NCBI RefSeq assembly: GCF_009299835.1
Contig: NZ_VKCZ01000020.1
Coordinates: 124,001-188,000 of the forward strand
Length of the DNA: 64,000 nucleotides
Source of the DNA: Microlunatus speluncae
Lineage (GTDB): Bacteria > Actinomycetota > Actinomycetes > Propionibacteriales > Propionibacteriaceae
Direction of reading: 5' to 3'
The translations under genes and the position numbers were made by a program. This document shows positions 1 to 7,904 of the stretch, piece by piece. The notes below the pieces were generated by a model. The model was not told the DNA's origin. It was given only the letters and a program-made list of their open reading frames with translations, and made no database searches. Position 1 is the stretch's first letter. Each line of letters begins with the position of its first letter.

Positions 1-1
1 C

Positions 2-709
2 TGGGCGCCGGAGGTGATCAGGCATCCCGACGGCCGCTACCTGATGTATTACACGACCCGGGCGCCGGACCCGTCGATCCAGTGCGTCGGCCTGGCGATC
101 GGCGACGCCCCCGGCGGGCCGTTCGTCGATGATCATGACGGGCCGCTGATCTGCGAGACCGATCAGGGCGGTAGCATCGACGCGCATCCCTACGTCGACA
201 GCGACGGGAATCGCTACCTGTACTGGAAGAACGACGGCAATCACGTCGGCGTCGACAGCTACATCTCGGTGCAGCGACTGAGCGCGGACGGCACCGAGCT
301 GGTCGGGGAGCCGAAGCAGTTGTTCAAGCAGGACCAGCCGTGGGAGGGACCGCTGGTCGAGGGGCCGTTCCTCTGGGAGCGGGACGGGACCTACTACCTG
401 TTCTACTCCGGCAACGGCTTCACCTCCCCGGACTACGCCGTCGGCTACGCCACCGCCGACAACCCGCTCGGCCCGTTCACCAAGCACCCGGACCCGATCC
501 TGACCGCCAACGACGTCGCCGCCGGACCGGGCCACAACGCCCTGTTCGAAAAGGACGGACGGGTCTGGACCGTCTATCACGGCTGGGCCCCGGACGCGGT
601 CGGCGAGTCGATCCCCGGCCGGATGATGTGGCTGAGCGAGGTGATCTTCGGCGCCGACGGCAGCGTCTCCATCGAGCCGCCCCAGCTCGACTACCCGACG
701 AAACCCTGA
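2..709 (+). CDS. Glycoside hydrolase family 43 protein, 5' end outside the window
   Basis: The reading frame is open from the window edge, so the N-terminus is missing. The first visible residues are WAPEV, the GH43 beta-propeller motif also present in the next gene as WAPDV. Further on, a QGGSIDAHPYVDSDG segment is the usual GH43 blade, and VEGPF carries the likely catalytic acid Glu. GH43 enzymes hydrolyse arabinofuranosyl or xylosyl linkages in plant polysaccharides; the exact substrate cannot be read from sequence. No C-terminal binding module is present. A second GH43 gene follows on the same strand, so this looks like a duplicated hemicellulose-degrading pair. Confidence 0.85.
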   Translation, partial: WAPEVIRHPDGRYLMYYTTRAPDPSIQCVGLAIGDAPGGPFVDDHDGPLICETDQGGSIDAHPYVDSDGNRYLYWKNDGNHVGVDSYISVQRLSADGTELVGEPKQLFKQDQPWEGPLVEGPFLWERDGTYYLFYSGNGFTSPDYAVGYATADNPLGPFTKHPDPILTANDVAAGPGHNALFEKDGRVWTVYHGWAPDAVGESIPGRMMWLSEVIFGADGSVSIEPPQLDYPTKP

Positions 710-713
710 GTCG

Positions 714-787
714 TGTTTCGTTCCCTGAGCCTGTCGAAGGGCAGGCCACATCAGCCGGGCCCTTCGACAAGCTCAGGGAACGAACAC
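714..787. repeat. Palindromic repeat, TTCGACAAGCTCAGG family, complete copy
   Basis: Two inverted arms of 22 bp (721-742 and 759-780) pair with a single mismatch around a 16-bp spacer, and partial complementarity continues outward to about 714 and 787. The arm core CCTTCGACAAGCTCAGGG recurs at 3356, 13850, 15298, 23801 and 23861. It sits between two GH43 genes, where a transcript would form a strong hairpin, but there is no T-tract. I class it as a dispersed REP-like repeat rather than a terminator. Confidence 0.8.
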
Positions 788-832
788 CCAAGACGTCCCC
801 TTCGAACTGACCGCTACTGCGAGGAGATGATC

Positions 833-2152
833 ATGCGAATCCGTACCGCCATCGTTGCCGCTGGCGCCGCACTGTGCCTGGCGCTCACCACCCTGCCCGC
901 CACCCCGGCCTTCGCCGCCGGAACCGTCGCACCGCAGATCCAGATCAACCGTGACTTCCCCGACCCCGACATCGTCGCCGACGGCAACACCTGGCACGCG
1001 TACTCCACCAGTGCCGGCGGCATCGGCACCGTCCCGCACGCCTCCGCGCCGAGCCCGACCGGGCCGTGGACGGTCGTCGGTGACGCGCTTGATCACAAGC
1101 CGGCCTGGGCCCGGGACAACCACGGCTTCTGGGCGCCGGACGTCTCCCGCCGCCCGGACGGCAGTTGGCTGATGTACTTCACCGCCAGGCACGACGCCAA
1201 CGGCCGGATGTGCCTCGGCGCGGCCACCGCGGCGACGCCGAATGGCCCGTTCATCCCCACCAGCGAGAACACCCCACTGGTCTGCAACGCCGGCGAGGGC
1301 GGCGACATCGACCCGTCCAGTTTCGTCGACAGCGACGGGAAGCGTTACCTGCTGTACAAGAACGACGGCAACGCGGTCAGCCAGCCTTCGATCCTGTGGC
1401 TGCAGGAGGTCGACGCGACCGGGATCGGCTTCATCGGCGGCCGGACCGAGCTGCTGCGCAACAGCGCCCCGAGTGATCAAGGAGTGATCGAGGCGCCGAC
1501 GCTGGTCAAGCGTCCCGAGGGCTATGTCCTCTTCTTCTCCGCCGGGGTCTACTCACAGGGGACCTACCACACCAGCTATGCCCGATCGGCCACCCTGCGC
1601 GGCAGTTACGGCCGGGCGTTCCGACCGTTGATCACCACCGAGACGGTCGACGGAGCGGTGAACGGACCGGGCGGCCAGGACGTGATCGGCAACCGGATCT
1701 GGTTCCACGGTCACCTCGCGGCCGGCGGTCGCGGGATGTACACGGCCGAGGTCGGCTGGTTCGGCGGCAATCCGGTGGTCCGCGGCTCCCGGGTCCGCTA
1801 CGAGGCCGAGCGGGGGACGTTGAACGACTGCGTCGTCCGGGCCACCTCGAGCGCGTCGCAGGGCGAGGTGGTGGCCAAGATCGACAACCCGACCTCCTGG
1901 GTGCAGAACACCGTGCACGTGCCGACCACCGGTGACTACACGCTGCACATCTTCTATGCCGCCGGGTTCGGTGACGCTGAGCATGCGTTGTCGATCAACG
2001 GCGGAGCCCCGGTCACCGTGAGCTATCCCAACCGTGGTTGGGAGAACTGGACCGAGGTCGCGGTCGACGTACGTCTCAACGCCGGCGCCAACACGATCCG
2101 GCTGACCCACCAATCCCGCTGGGCCGAGATCGACCACCTCGAAGTCGCCTGA
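833..2152 (+). CDS. Secreted GH43 glycosidase with C-terminal carbohydrate-binding module
   Basis: The start at 833 has GAGGAG six bases upstream; an ATG at 827 abuts that ribosome site. The N-terminus is a Sec signal peptide (MRIRT, then an Ala/Leu core ending near TPAFAAG). The catalytic GH43 five-bladed propeller spans about residues 35-310, with FPDPDIV (general base Asp), WAPDV and IEAPTL (catalytic acid Glu). Residues about 320-439 (VRYEAERGTL to the end) resemble a CBM35/CBM6-type beta-sandwich. It would therefore act outside the cell on arabinose- or xylose-containing polymers. Product size is 439 aa. The substrate is not predictable from the sequence. Confidence 0.88.
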   Translation: MRIRTAIVAAGAALCLALTTLPATPAFAAGTVAPQIQINRDFPDPDIVADGNTWHAYSTSAGGIGTVPHASAPSPTGPWTVVGDALDHKPAWARDNHGFWAPDVSRRPDGSWLMYFTARHDANGRMCLGAATAATPNGPFIPTSENTPLVCNAGEGGDIDPSSFVDSDGKRYLLYKNDGNAVSQPSILWLQEVDATGIGFIGGRTELLRNSAPSDQGVIEAPTLVKRPEGYVLFFSAGVYSQGTYHTSYARSATLRGSYGRAFRPLITTETVDGAVNGPGGQDVIGNRIWFHGHLAAGGRGMYTAEVGWFGGNPVVRGSRVRYEAERGTLNDCVVRATSSASQGEVVAKIDNPTSWVQNTVHVPTTGDYTLHIFYAAGFGDAEHALSINGGAPVTVSYPNRGWENWTEVAVDVRLNAGANTIRLTHQSRWAEIDHLEVA

Positions 2153-2164
2153 CCCGACCTTCAG

Positions 2165-2216
2165 CCGACTTGTCAGAACTGAGTTGCCCCAGGAGGCAAC
2201 TCAGTTCTGACAGGTC
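2165..2216. repeat. Hairpin repeat with TGTCAGAACTGAGTTG core, copy 1
   Basis: A perfect 18-bp stem (2171-2188 with 2195-2212) with a 6-base loop. The same arm core recurs at 59494-59537 and 63663-63718. It lies between the convergent ends of the GH43 and alcohol dehydrogenase genes and could stop transcription from both sides, but lacks T-tracts. The dehydrogenase stop codon lies just outside the stem (2215-2217). Confidence 0.85.
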
Positions 2217-3261
2217 AGCGGGGGAGGGTGGAGCTGTCGATCACGAACCGGAAGCGGACGTCGGAGGCGAGCACCCGGTCCCAGGCCTCGTTGATCTGAT
2301 CGGCCGCGATGAGCTCGACCTCGGGGGCGATGCCGTGCTCGGCACAGAAGTCGAGCATCTCCTGCGTCTCCCGGATGCCGCCGATCGATGATCCGGCGAA
2401 GGAGCGACGGTTGTTGAACAGGGAGAACACCTGGATCGGCAGCGGCTCGGGCGGGGCGCCGACATTGATCATGGTCGCGTCCAGCGCAAGCATCCCCAGG
2501 AAGGCGCCGGTGTCGAGCGGTGCGCTGACCGTGTTGAGGATCAGATCGAACGAGTTCGCCAGCTTCTCGAAGGTGGCCGGATCGCTGGTGGCGTAGTAGT
2601 GGTCCGCGCCCAACGCGAGCCCGTCGTCTTTCTTGCGCAGGCTTTGCGACAGGACCGTGACCTCCGCGCCGAGCGCGTGGGCGATCTTGACGCCCATGTG
2701 CCCGAGCCCGCCGAGGCCGACGACTGCGACGTTCTTGCCGGGACCGGCACCCCAGTGCCGCAACGGCGAATAGGTGGTGATCCCGGCGCAGAGCAGCGGG
2801 GCGGCCTTCTCGAACGGGATCGCCTCGGGCACCCGCAGCACGAAGTCCTCGTCGACGACGACGTGGCTGGAATAGCCGCCCTGGGTGATCGTTCCGTCCC
2901 GGTCGCGGGCGCCGTAGGTGCCCACGTTTCCGTTCAGGCAGTACTGTTCCTGGCCGGCCTGGCAGTTTGCGCACTCGCGGCACGAGTTGACCATGCAGCC
3001 GACGCCGACCCGGTCGCCCGCCCGGTGCCGGGTGACCTCGGCCCCGACCTCGGTGACGATCCCGACGATCTCGTGACCGACCGTCAACGGATACGGCACC
3101 GCGCCCCATTCACCGCGGACCGTGTGGATGTCGGAATGACAGATCCCGGCCCAGGCGATCTCGATCAACACATCCTTCGGCCCGACCTCGCGACGCTCGA
3201 TCGTGCCCGGCTCGAGCGGAGCATCGGCCGCGGCGGCGGTGTAGGCGGTGGCAACAGACAT
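2215..3261 (-). CDS. Zinc-dependent alcohol dehydrogenase (cinnamyl-alcohol/YahK type)
   Basis: A 348-aa medium-chain dehydrogenase. Visible motifs are GICHSDIH (catalytic zinc Cys and His), GHEIVGIV, the structural zinc cluster CRECANCQAGQEQYC with four Cys, and a Rossmann signature GLGGLGHMGVK, which is typical of NADP-dependent aldehyde reductases of the CAD family. It would reversibly reduce aldehydes to alcohols in the cytoplasm. It is convergent with the GH43 gene and codirectional with the downstream-lying LacI gene but separated from it by a repeat, so an operon with either is unlikely. The precise substrate is unknown. Confidence 0.9.
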   Translation of the reverse strand: MSVATAYTAAAADAPLEPGTIERREVGPKDVLIEIAWAGICHSDIHTVRGEWGAVPYPLTVGHEIVGIVTEVGAEVTRHRAGDRVGVGCMVNSCRECANCQAGQEQYCLNGNVGTYGARDRDGTITQGGYSSHVVVDEDFVLRVPEAIPFEKAAPLLCAGITTYSPLRHWGAGPGKNVAVVGLGGLGHMGVKIAHALGAEVTVLSQSLRKKDDGLALGADHYYATSDPATFEKLANSFDLILNTVSAPLDTGAFLGMLALDATMINVGAPPEPLPIQVFSLFNNRRSFAGSSIGGIRETQEMLDFCAEHGIAPEVELIAADQINEAWDRVLASDVRFRFVIDSSTLPR

Positions 3262-3346
3262 CGGAAGCTCCTGAAGTGAGGTGTTCTGGACCCGTCCGGC
3301 GGATCCTCGTCCACCCCTGAGATCGTACGGCTGCCTTGACGCTGCT

Positions 3347-3404
3347 TGTTCCGTCCCCTGAGCCTGTCGAAGGGCAAGCCAGACGGACCGTCAGGGAACG
3401 GAAC
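3347..3404. repeat. Palindromic repeat, TTCGACAAGCTCAGG family, degenerate copy
   Basis: The left arm (CCCTGAGCCTGTCGAAGGGC, 3356-3375) is intact. The right arm is reduced to a TCAGGGAACGGAAC remnant at 3391-3404. That remnant encodes the last codons and the stop of the LacI-type gene on the minus strand, so the repeat reaches into the coding sequence. Confidence 0.7.
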
Positions 3405-4419
3405 CAGCAGCGAGGGCGGGCCCGGTGGAGGCGGCGAGTTCGAGGTGGCAGGGGATCAGTTGGGGTGGCGGGGGCTCGTGCCCCTCGATCACCTGGATCA
3501 GCGCTTGGACGCCGAGCCGACCGAGCTCGGGGCCGGGGGAGCGCATGATCGTGAGCTCCGGGTCGCTCAGGGCCGGCAGCTCTTTGGAGGCGACGAGCGG
3601 GAGGACGGAGATGTCGCCGGGGATGTCCCGGCCGCGCCGGCGGAGCTCGGAGACCAGGCCGAGCGAGGCGTACTCCTTCATGATCAACACTCCGGTGGTG
3701 TCCGGCTGATCATCCAGCAGGCGGCCGGCCAGCTCCCGGCCGGCGGCGGCCGTCGGTCCGCAACGCAGGATGGTCGGCTGGATCCCGCGGCTCTCCGCCT
3801 GGCCGGCGAACGCCTCCTCGGCCCGCACGTAGGGCCCGTAGTCGATCATGGACGGATCGGTCCGGTCGCCGGAGACGAGCACGATCCGGCGATGCCCGAG
3901 CTCGTGCAGATGGGTCAGGGCGTCCCGGATGGTGGCCTCGAAGTCGATGTCGACGTGCACGAACGGCGCCGGGTCGGCGGTCCGGCCGATCAGGGCGAAC
4001 GGCACCCGGGAATCGGTCAGCGCGGCCACCCGCGGGTCGTCCAGCTGCACCTCCATCAGCAGCACCCCGTCGACCAGACCCTGGCCGAGCAGTTCGGTCA
4101 GCTCGGCGGCGTCGTTGCTGACCGGCCAGAGCACCAGGTGATGATCAAGCTTGGCCGCGGTCGCGGCCGCGCTGGTGAAGAACTCGAGCGAGGACGAGCT
4201 CAGGTCGTGGTCCAGCGCCGGATAGGCCATGGCCAGGATGTGGGTGCGACGACTGGCCAGTGCCCGGGCGACGGCGTTGCGGCGGAAACCGAGGTCGGCC
4301 ATGGCCTGCTCGATCCGCTGCCGGGTGCCGGCCGAGACCGGCTTGGTGTCGTTGACCACGAAGGAGACCGTGGCGATGGACACGCCGGCCCGGTCCGCGA
4401 CATCCCGCATGGTGACCAT
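3391..4419 (-). CDS. LacI-family transcriptional regulator
   Basis: The product begins MVTMRDVADRAGVSIATVS, the standard LacI helix-turn-helix, followed by the hinge region and a periplasmic-binding-protein-like sugar domain (about residues 60-330). I start at the ATG at 4419, behind a GAGAGG ribosome site; a GTG at 4449 would add ten residues. It is divergent from the ThuA/Gfo/PhyH genes, and a perfect palindrome lies between them at 4511-4522, so it probably represses that operon and itself until a sugar-derived inducer binds. Its last residues (GSVP) and stop come from a dispersed repeat. Confidence 0.92.
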   Translation of the reverse strand: MVTMRDVADRAGVSIATVSFVVNDTKPVSAGTRQRIEQAMADLGFRRNAVARALASRRTHILAMAYPALDHDLSSSSLEFFTSAAATAAKLDHHLVLWPVSNDAAELTELLGQGLVDGVLLMEVQLDDPRVAALTDSRVPFALIGRTADPAPFVHVDIDFEATIRDALTHLHELGHRRIVLVSGDRTDPSMIDYGPYVRAEEAFAGQAESRGIQPTILRCGPTAAAGRELAGRLLDDQPDTTGVLIMKEYASLGLVSELRRRGRDIPGDISVLPLVASKELPALSDPELTIMRSPGPELGRLGVQALIQVIEGHEPPPPQLIPCHLELAASTGPALAAGSVP

Positions 4420-4510
4420 CCGTTCCCGTCCTCTCCGCTCCGATTCCACGGCCGCTGCCGATCCTTGACAGTGTCGAACTCGTCGTTGCAGTATCGACCC
4501 TACGCACTAG

Positions 4511-4522
4511 TTAAGCGCTTAA
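4511..4522. promoter_or_regulatory. Putative LacI-family operator
   Basis: TTAAGCGCTTAA is a perfect 12-bp palindrome with the central CG typical of LacI/GalR operators. It sits in the intergenic space between the divergent LacI gene and the ThuA-like gene, in a locally AT-rich stretch unlike the surrounding DNA. Confidence 0.75.
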
Positions 4523-4622
4523 ATCCCGTCCAGGTCCTGGCTGTCGGGCCGAGGTGGTCGCCGCCGGGATCGCGTTGGCGCGATGACATGATCAAGACCA
4601 CGACGACAGGGGAGCAGCACGT

Positions 4623-5417
4623 ATGACGTCACCGATTCGGGTCCTCGTCTGGGGCGAGAACCGGCACGAGCAGGTCGAGCCGCACGTCCGGGAGATCTAC
4701 CCGAACGGGATGCACACCACGATCGCCGAGGGGATCAGCGAGTTGCTCGGCGACCGGGCGCAGGTGAGCACCACCACCCTGGACGAACCCGATCATGGTC
4801 TGACCGAGGAGGTGCTGGCCAACACCGACGTGCTGGTCTGGTGGGGTCACGCGGCGCACGGTGAGGTGTCGGACACGGTGGTCGAGCGGGTGCACCAGCA
4901 CGTCCTGTCCGGGCTCGGCCTGCTGGTGCTGCACTCCGGTCACTGGTCCAAGATCTTCGGCAAGCTGATGGGCACCACCTGCACCCTGCGCTGGCGCAGC
5001 GAGCAGGACCGGGAGCTGGTCTGGACCGTCAACCCGACCCACCCGATCGCCCAGGGCGTGCCGAACCCGATCATCATCGAGCAGCAGGAGATGTACGGCG
5101 AGTTCTTCGACATCCCGACCCCGGACGAGTTGATCTTCATCTCCTCCTTCACCGGCGGCGAGGTGTTCCGGTCCGGCTGCACGTTCCGCCGCGGCCACGG
5201 CAAGATCTTCTTCTTCTCGCCCGGTGATCAGGACTATCCCGTCTATCACCACCACGACGTCCGCCAAGTGATCGCCAACGGCGTCCAGTGGGCCCATCCG
5301 GAGGTGCAGCGGAAGGCGCCGATCCTGCTCCGCTACGAGACCGACGACTTCTTCCACGGCCACGGCTACACCGGGGCGATCAAGTCCGAATCCCCCGAGG
5401 TGGGGGCCGATGGCTGA
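4623..5417 (+). CDS. ThuA-like domain protein (trehalose/sugar utilisation family)
   Basis: A 264-aa protein starting MTSPIRVLVWGENRHEQ behind a GGGGAG ribosome site. The ThuA fold (a glutamine-amidotransferase-like domain) is indicated by LVWWGHAAHGEVSD near residue 78, the LLVLHSGH segment near residue 100 and the HGKIFFFSPGDQDYPVYH segment near the end. The family is found in operons for sugar and sugar-acid catabolism; its reaction is poorly defined, although some members act with Gfo/Idh enzymes in keto-sugar metabolism. It overlaps the following oxidoreductase by 8 bp, so the two are translationally coupled. LacI control is inferred from the operator upstream. Confidence 0.88.
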   Translation: MTSPIRVLVWGENRHEQVEPHVREIYPNGMHTTIAEGISELLGDRAQVSTTTLDEPDHGLTEEVLANTDVLVWWGHAAHGEVSDTVVERVHQHVLSGLGLLVLHSGHWSKIFGKLMGTTCTLRWRSEQDRELVWTVNPTHPIAQGVPNPIIIEQQEMYGEFFDIPTPDELIFISSFTGGEVFRSGCTFRRGHGKIFFFSPGDQDYPVYHHHDVRQVIANGVQWAHPEVQRKAPILLRYETDDFFHGHGYTGAIKSESPEVGADG

Positions 5418-6405
5418 TCAGATCCGGCTGATCCAGGTCGGCGCCGGCGGGATGGGCAAGGGCTGGCTGCGCAACCTCGCCGCCAACCCCGACGTCGAGC
5501 TCGTCGGGCTGGCCGACCTCGACCTGGCCACCGCCGAAGCGGCCGCGGCCGACCATGGATTCACGGGGATCGAGATCGCCCGCTCGCTGACCGAGCTGCT
5601 CGACCGGACCGATGCCGACGCGTTGATCAACGTCACCACCCCGGATGCGCACCGGGCGACGTCGGAGAAGGCGCTGGACCGCGGCCTGGCCGTGCTGTGC
5701 GAGAAGCCGCTGGCCGAGTCGGTCGCCGAGTGCCGGTCCATGATCGACACCGCCGCCGCGGCGGACCGGCTGCTGATGGTGTCCCAGTCCCGGCGCTACG
5801 TCCGTACCCTCTACGCCTTCGAGCGGCAGCTGGCCGAGCTCGGTCGAGTGGAGCAGCTCAGTTGCGAGTTCTTCAAGGCGCCTCACTTCGGTGGGTTCCG
5901 CGATCAGATGGACGAGCCGCTGCTGATCGACATGGCGATCCACCAGTTCGATCTGGCCCGCAAGCTGATCGGCGCCGAGCCGGTGTCGGTGCGTTGCCGG
6001 TCGTTCAATCCGTCCTGGAGCTGGTACGCCGGCAACGCGGCGGCCGAGGCCACCTTCGAGTTCGAGAACGGCGCGGTGTTCAGCTTCGTCGGCAGCTGGT
6101 GCGCCCCCGGCCTGGAGACCTCCTGGAACGGTCGCTGGCGGGCGAGCACCGCCGCCGGCACCGCGATCTGGGACGGTGATCACGAACCGGTCGCCGAGAC
6201 CGCGGACGGCACGGAACTCGCGGCCGAGGTGGGCGACGAGCCGGAGGGGATCGCCGGCAGCCTGGCCGAGTTCGTCCAGGCCCTGCGGACCGGATCGACG
6301 CCGCAGAGCGAGGCCCGGACCAACATCAACAGCGTCGCCATGGTCGAGGCGGCGGTCCGCTCCAGCCGGCTGGATGCCACCGTGTCGCTGCAGCCCGCCG
6401 CGTGA
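5410..6405 (+). CDS. Gfo/Idh/MocA-family sugar oxidoreductase
   Basis: A 331-aa NAD(P)-dependent dehydrogenase. The N-terminal Rossmann fold has IQVGAGGMGKGWL (GxGxxG-type). VLCEKPLAESVAEC near residue 100 is the EKP motif with the catalytic Lys, and the C-terminal half is the alpha/beta substrate domain including DMAIHQFDLAR. Such enzymes oxidise or reduce hydroxyls of sugars, inositols or sugar acids. It starts inside the 3' end of the ThuA-like gene (GAGGTGGGGG serving as ribosome site) and precedes a PhyH-type oxygenase, which together form a likely LacI-controlled catabolic operon. Confidence 0.92.
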   Translation: MADQIRLIQVGAGGMGKGWLRNLAANPDVELVGLADLDLATAEAAAADHGFTGIEIARSLTELLDRTDADALINVTTPDAHRATSEKALDRGLAVLCEKPLAESVAECRSMIDTAAAADRLLMVSQSRRYVRTLYAFERQLAELGRVEQLSCEFFKAPHFGGFRDQMDEPLLIDMAIHQFDLARKLIGAEPVSVRCRSFNPSWSWYAGNAAAEATFEFENGAVFSFVGSWCAPGLETSWNGRWRASTAAGTAIWDGDHEPVAETADGTELAAEVGDEPEGIAGSLAEFVQALRTGSTPQSEARTNINSVAMVEAAVRSSRLDATVSLQPAA

Positions 6406-6502
6406 TCAGCAGGACGGGTGCCGTCCGTTCCAGCGGATGTTCTAGGTGGCGTGGCGGGATCGTCCATGGTTGGGACGAGTGCAGCGCGGGGACAATCGGG
6501 GT

Positions 6503-7330
6503 ATGACGCAGGTTGAGTCCGAGCGGGCACTGCCCCTGACCGACGACGAGTTCCGGGCCTGGGACTCCGACGGCTTCCATGTCGCCCGCGGGTTGTTCGC
6601 GGCCGAGGAGGTCGCCGCGATCCGGGACCGGTTCGACCGGATGGCGGAGCGCCGGGAGCCGATCGAGGGCCATTGGGCGTACGACAGCGCGGCGACCGAC
6701 GCGCTCGGCCGCTACCCGCGGGTGATGCATCCGCACGAGATCGACCCGGCCAACGTCGACGTCTACCTGGACCGGCGGGTGCAGCGGATCCTGCGGCAGC
6801 TGATGGGCGAGGAGATCGTCGGCTGCCAGACGATGTTCTACTTCAAGCCGCCCGGTGCCCGCGGTCAGGCGTTCCACCAGGACAACTACTACCTGCTGGT
6901 GCAGCCGTACACCTGCGTCGCGGCCTGGCTCGCCGTGGATCGCTCGTACCCGGAGAACGGCGGCCTGCAGGTCTGTCCCGGCACCCACCGGATGGATCTG
7001 GAGTGCCCCGACCACGCCGACCTGTCGGAGAGCTTCGTCGACGACTACGTGCGGCCGCCGGAAGGGCACGAGCCGGTCGGGCTGGATCTGGCGCCGGGCG
7101 ACATGCTGTTCTTCACCGGCAGCGTGATCCACGGCTCGCAGCCGAACTCGACCGAGGACGAATGGCGCCGCTCCTTCATCAGCCACTACATGCCGGTCAG
7201 CGCCACCCACATCGGCGGCTGGTATCTGCCGCACATGATGGATTTCGACGGCAACCCGGTGACCCGCGAGACCAACGCCTGGGGCGGCCCGTGCGGCGAG
7301 GAAGACAGCCACTTCCGCGGCTTCCACTGA
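6503..7330 (+). CDS. Phytanoyl-CoA dioxygenase-family Fe(II)/2-oxoglutarate oxygenase
   Basis: A 275-aa PhyH-fold protein. The iron facial triad is visible: HQDNYY gives His and Asp (about residues 134-136) and the distal His is in GSVIHGSQPNS, followed by an Arg (WRRSF) that would bind 2-oxoglutarate. Many bacterial members hydroxylate small molecules; the substrate is not known here. I start at 6503; a GACAAT box six bases before it suggests a leaderless transcript. It lies 97 bp after the oxidoreductase and may share its transcription. Confidence 0.88.
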   Translation: MTQVESERALPLTDDEFRAWDSDGFHVARGLFAAEEVAAIRDRFDRMAERREPIEGHWAYDSAATDALGRYPRVMHPHEIDPANVDVYLDRRVQRILRQLMGEEIVGCQTMFYFKPPGARGQAFHQDNYYLLVQPYTCVAAWLAVDRSYPENGGLQVCPGTHRMDLECPDHADLSESFVDDYVRPPEGHEPVGLDLAPGDMLFFTGSVIHGSQPNSTEDEWRRSFISHYMPVSATHIGGWYLPHMMDFDGNPVTRETNAWGGPCGEEDSHFRGFH

Positions 7331-7345
7331 CCGTCCTAGGTGGGG

Positions 7346-7430
7346 CCTTAGGTACCTCAGACCCGCCGACCCGGGTCGCCGGCGGCGAAGATGAGGCAGT
7401 TGCCCCATGTGCCGGTCGGGGTCTTAGAAC
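7346..7430 (+). promoter_or_regulatory. Promoter module of small-protein gene, copy 1
   Basis: Contains CCTTAGGTACCT (7346-7357), a -35-like TTGCCC (7400-7405), a 19-bp spacer and a -10-like TAGAAC (7425-7430). The same three elements occur at exactly the same mutual distances at 10488-10572. The spacing identity (42 bp from the palindromic box to the -35, 44 bp from the -10 to the ATG) supports a conserved promoter rather than chance. The regulator is unknown. Confidence 0.65.
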
Positions 7431-7440
7431 GAGGCTTTAA

Positions 7441-7467
7441 CCATCGAGAAAGACACGATGGGAAGGG
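7441..7467 (+). promoter_or_regulatory. Leader hairpin before small-protein gene, copy 1
   Basis: CCATCG (7441-7446) pairs with CGATGG (7456-7461) around the 9-base loop AGAAAGACA, directly followed by the ribosome site GAAGGG. The second copy (10582-10604) has the loop AGAAAGAAA and a compensatory change of the outer pair from C-G to A-T, which supports an RNA stem near the mRNA 5' end that could affect ribosome access. Confidence 0.6.
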
Positions 7468-7474
7468 CACTCCG

Positions 7475-7738
7475 ATGAGCCTCAACAGCGACTACTTCGT
7501 CAACACCGCCGTGCAGCAGCGCCGCGCCGACCTGATCGCCGAGGCCGAGAGCGACCGACTGGCCCGGCTGGCCCGGTCGACCCGGACCGGCTGGCTGCGC
7601 CGGCTGCGCTCCGCCCTGCGCCGGCCGCAGACCCCGGTGTCCGCTCCGGTCACCGAACCGGCCGTACGCGAGCCGGAGCGGGAGCCGTCTTCCGAAGCGC
7701 GGCAGCTGGTTGGCGCCGGCCGGAGCCACGGCGCCTGA
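7475..7738 (+). CDS. Small unrecognised protein, paralogue of the gene at 10617
   Basis: 87 aa beginning MSLNSDYFVNTAVQQRRADL. Residues 1-45 align with the product at 10617 (MSLINDYFINYEVRQHHAEL, then IAEAxxxRLARLAR in both). The N-terminus looks like an amphipathic helix, the middle is Arg-rich, and the tail is Pro/Glu-rich and low in complexity but ends again with VGAGR. No signal peptide, membrane segment or Cys is present. I do not recognise the family. The conserved promoter and leader shared with the paralogue are stronger evidence for a real gene than the protein itself. Function unknown. Confidence 0.75.
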   Translation: MSLNSDYFVNTAVQQRRADLIAEAESDRLARLARSTRTGWLRRLRSALRRPQTPVSAPVTEPAVREPEREPSSEARQLVGAGRSHGA

Positions 7739-7843
7739 GCGGTGGGTCAAGGCTGAGCGACCTGGGGAGCGTCGGGCCACCGCCCGACGCTTCTCCACGT
7801 CGGGCACGCACGTCCTCCCGGGTGATCGAACCTCGTCGATCGT

Positions 7844-7884
7844 CTAACACAGTGTGTTAGTCTCGTACTAACACACTGTACTAG
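7844..7884. promoter_or_regulatory. Two tandem TetR-type operator palindromes
   Basis: CTAACACAGTGTGTTAG (7844-7860) is a perfect 17-bp palindrome. CTAACACACTGTACTAG (7868-7884) is an imperfect second copy 24 bp further on. They occupy the presumed promoter of the CPBP protease gene that starts at 7905. No TetR-family gene lies next to them, so the regulator would act from elsewhere. Confidence 0.75.
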
Positions 7885-7904
7885 TCGTTTGAGGGGTACT
7901 TAAC

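Noticed and set aside
2165..2216. Rho-independent terminator
   Set aside because: The strong stem lies between convergent genes but has no T-tract, and identical copies lie between divergent and codirectional genes.
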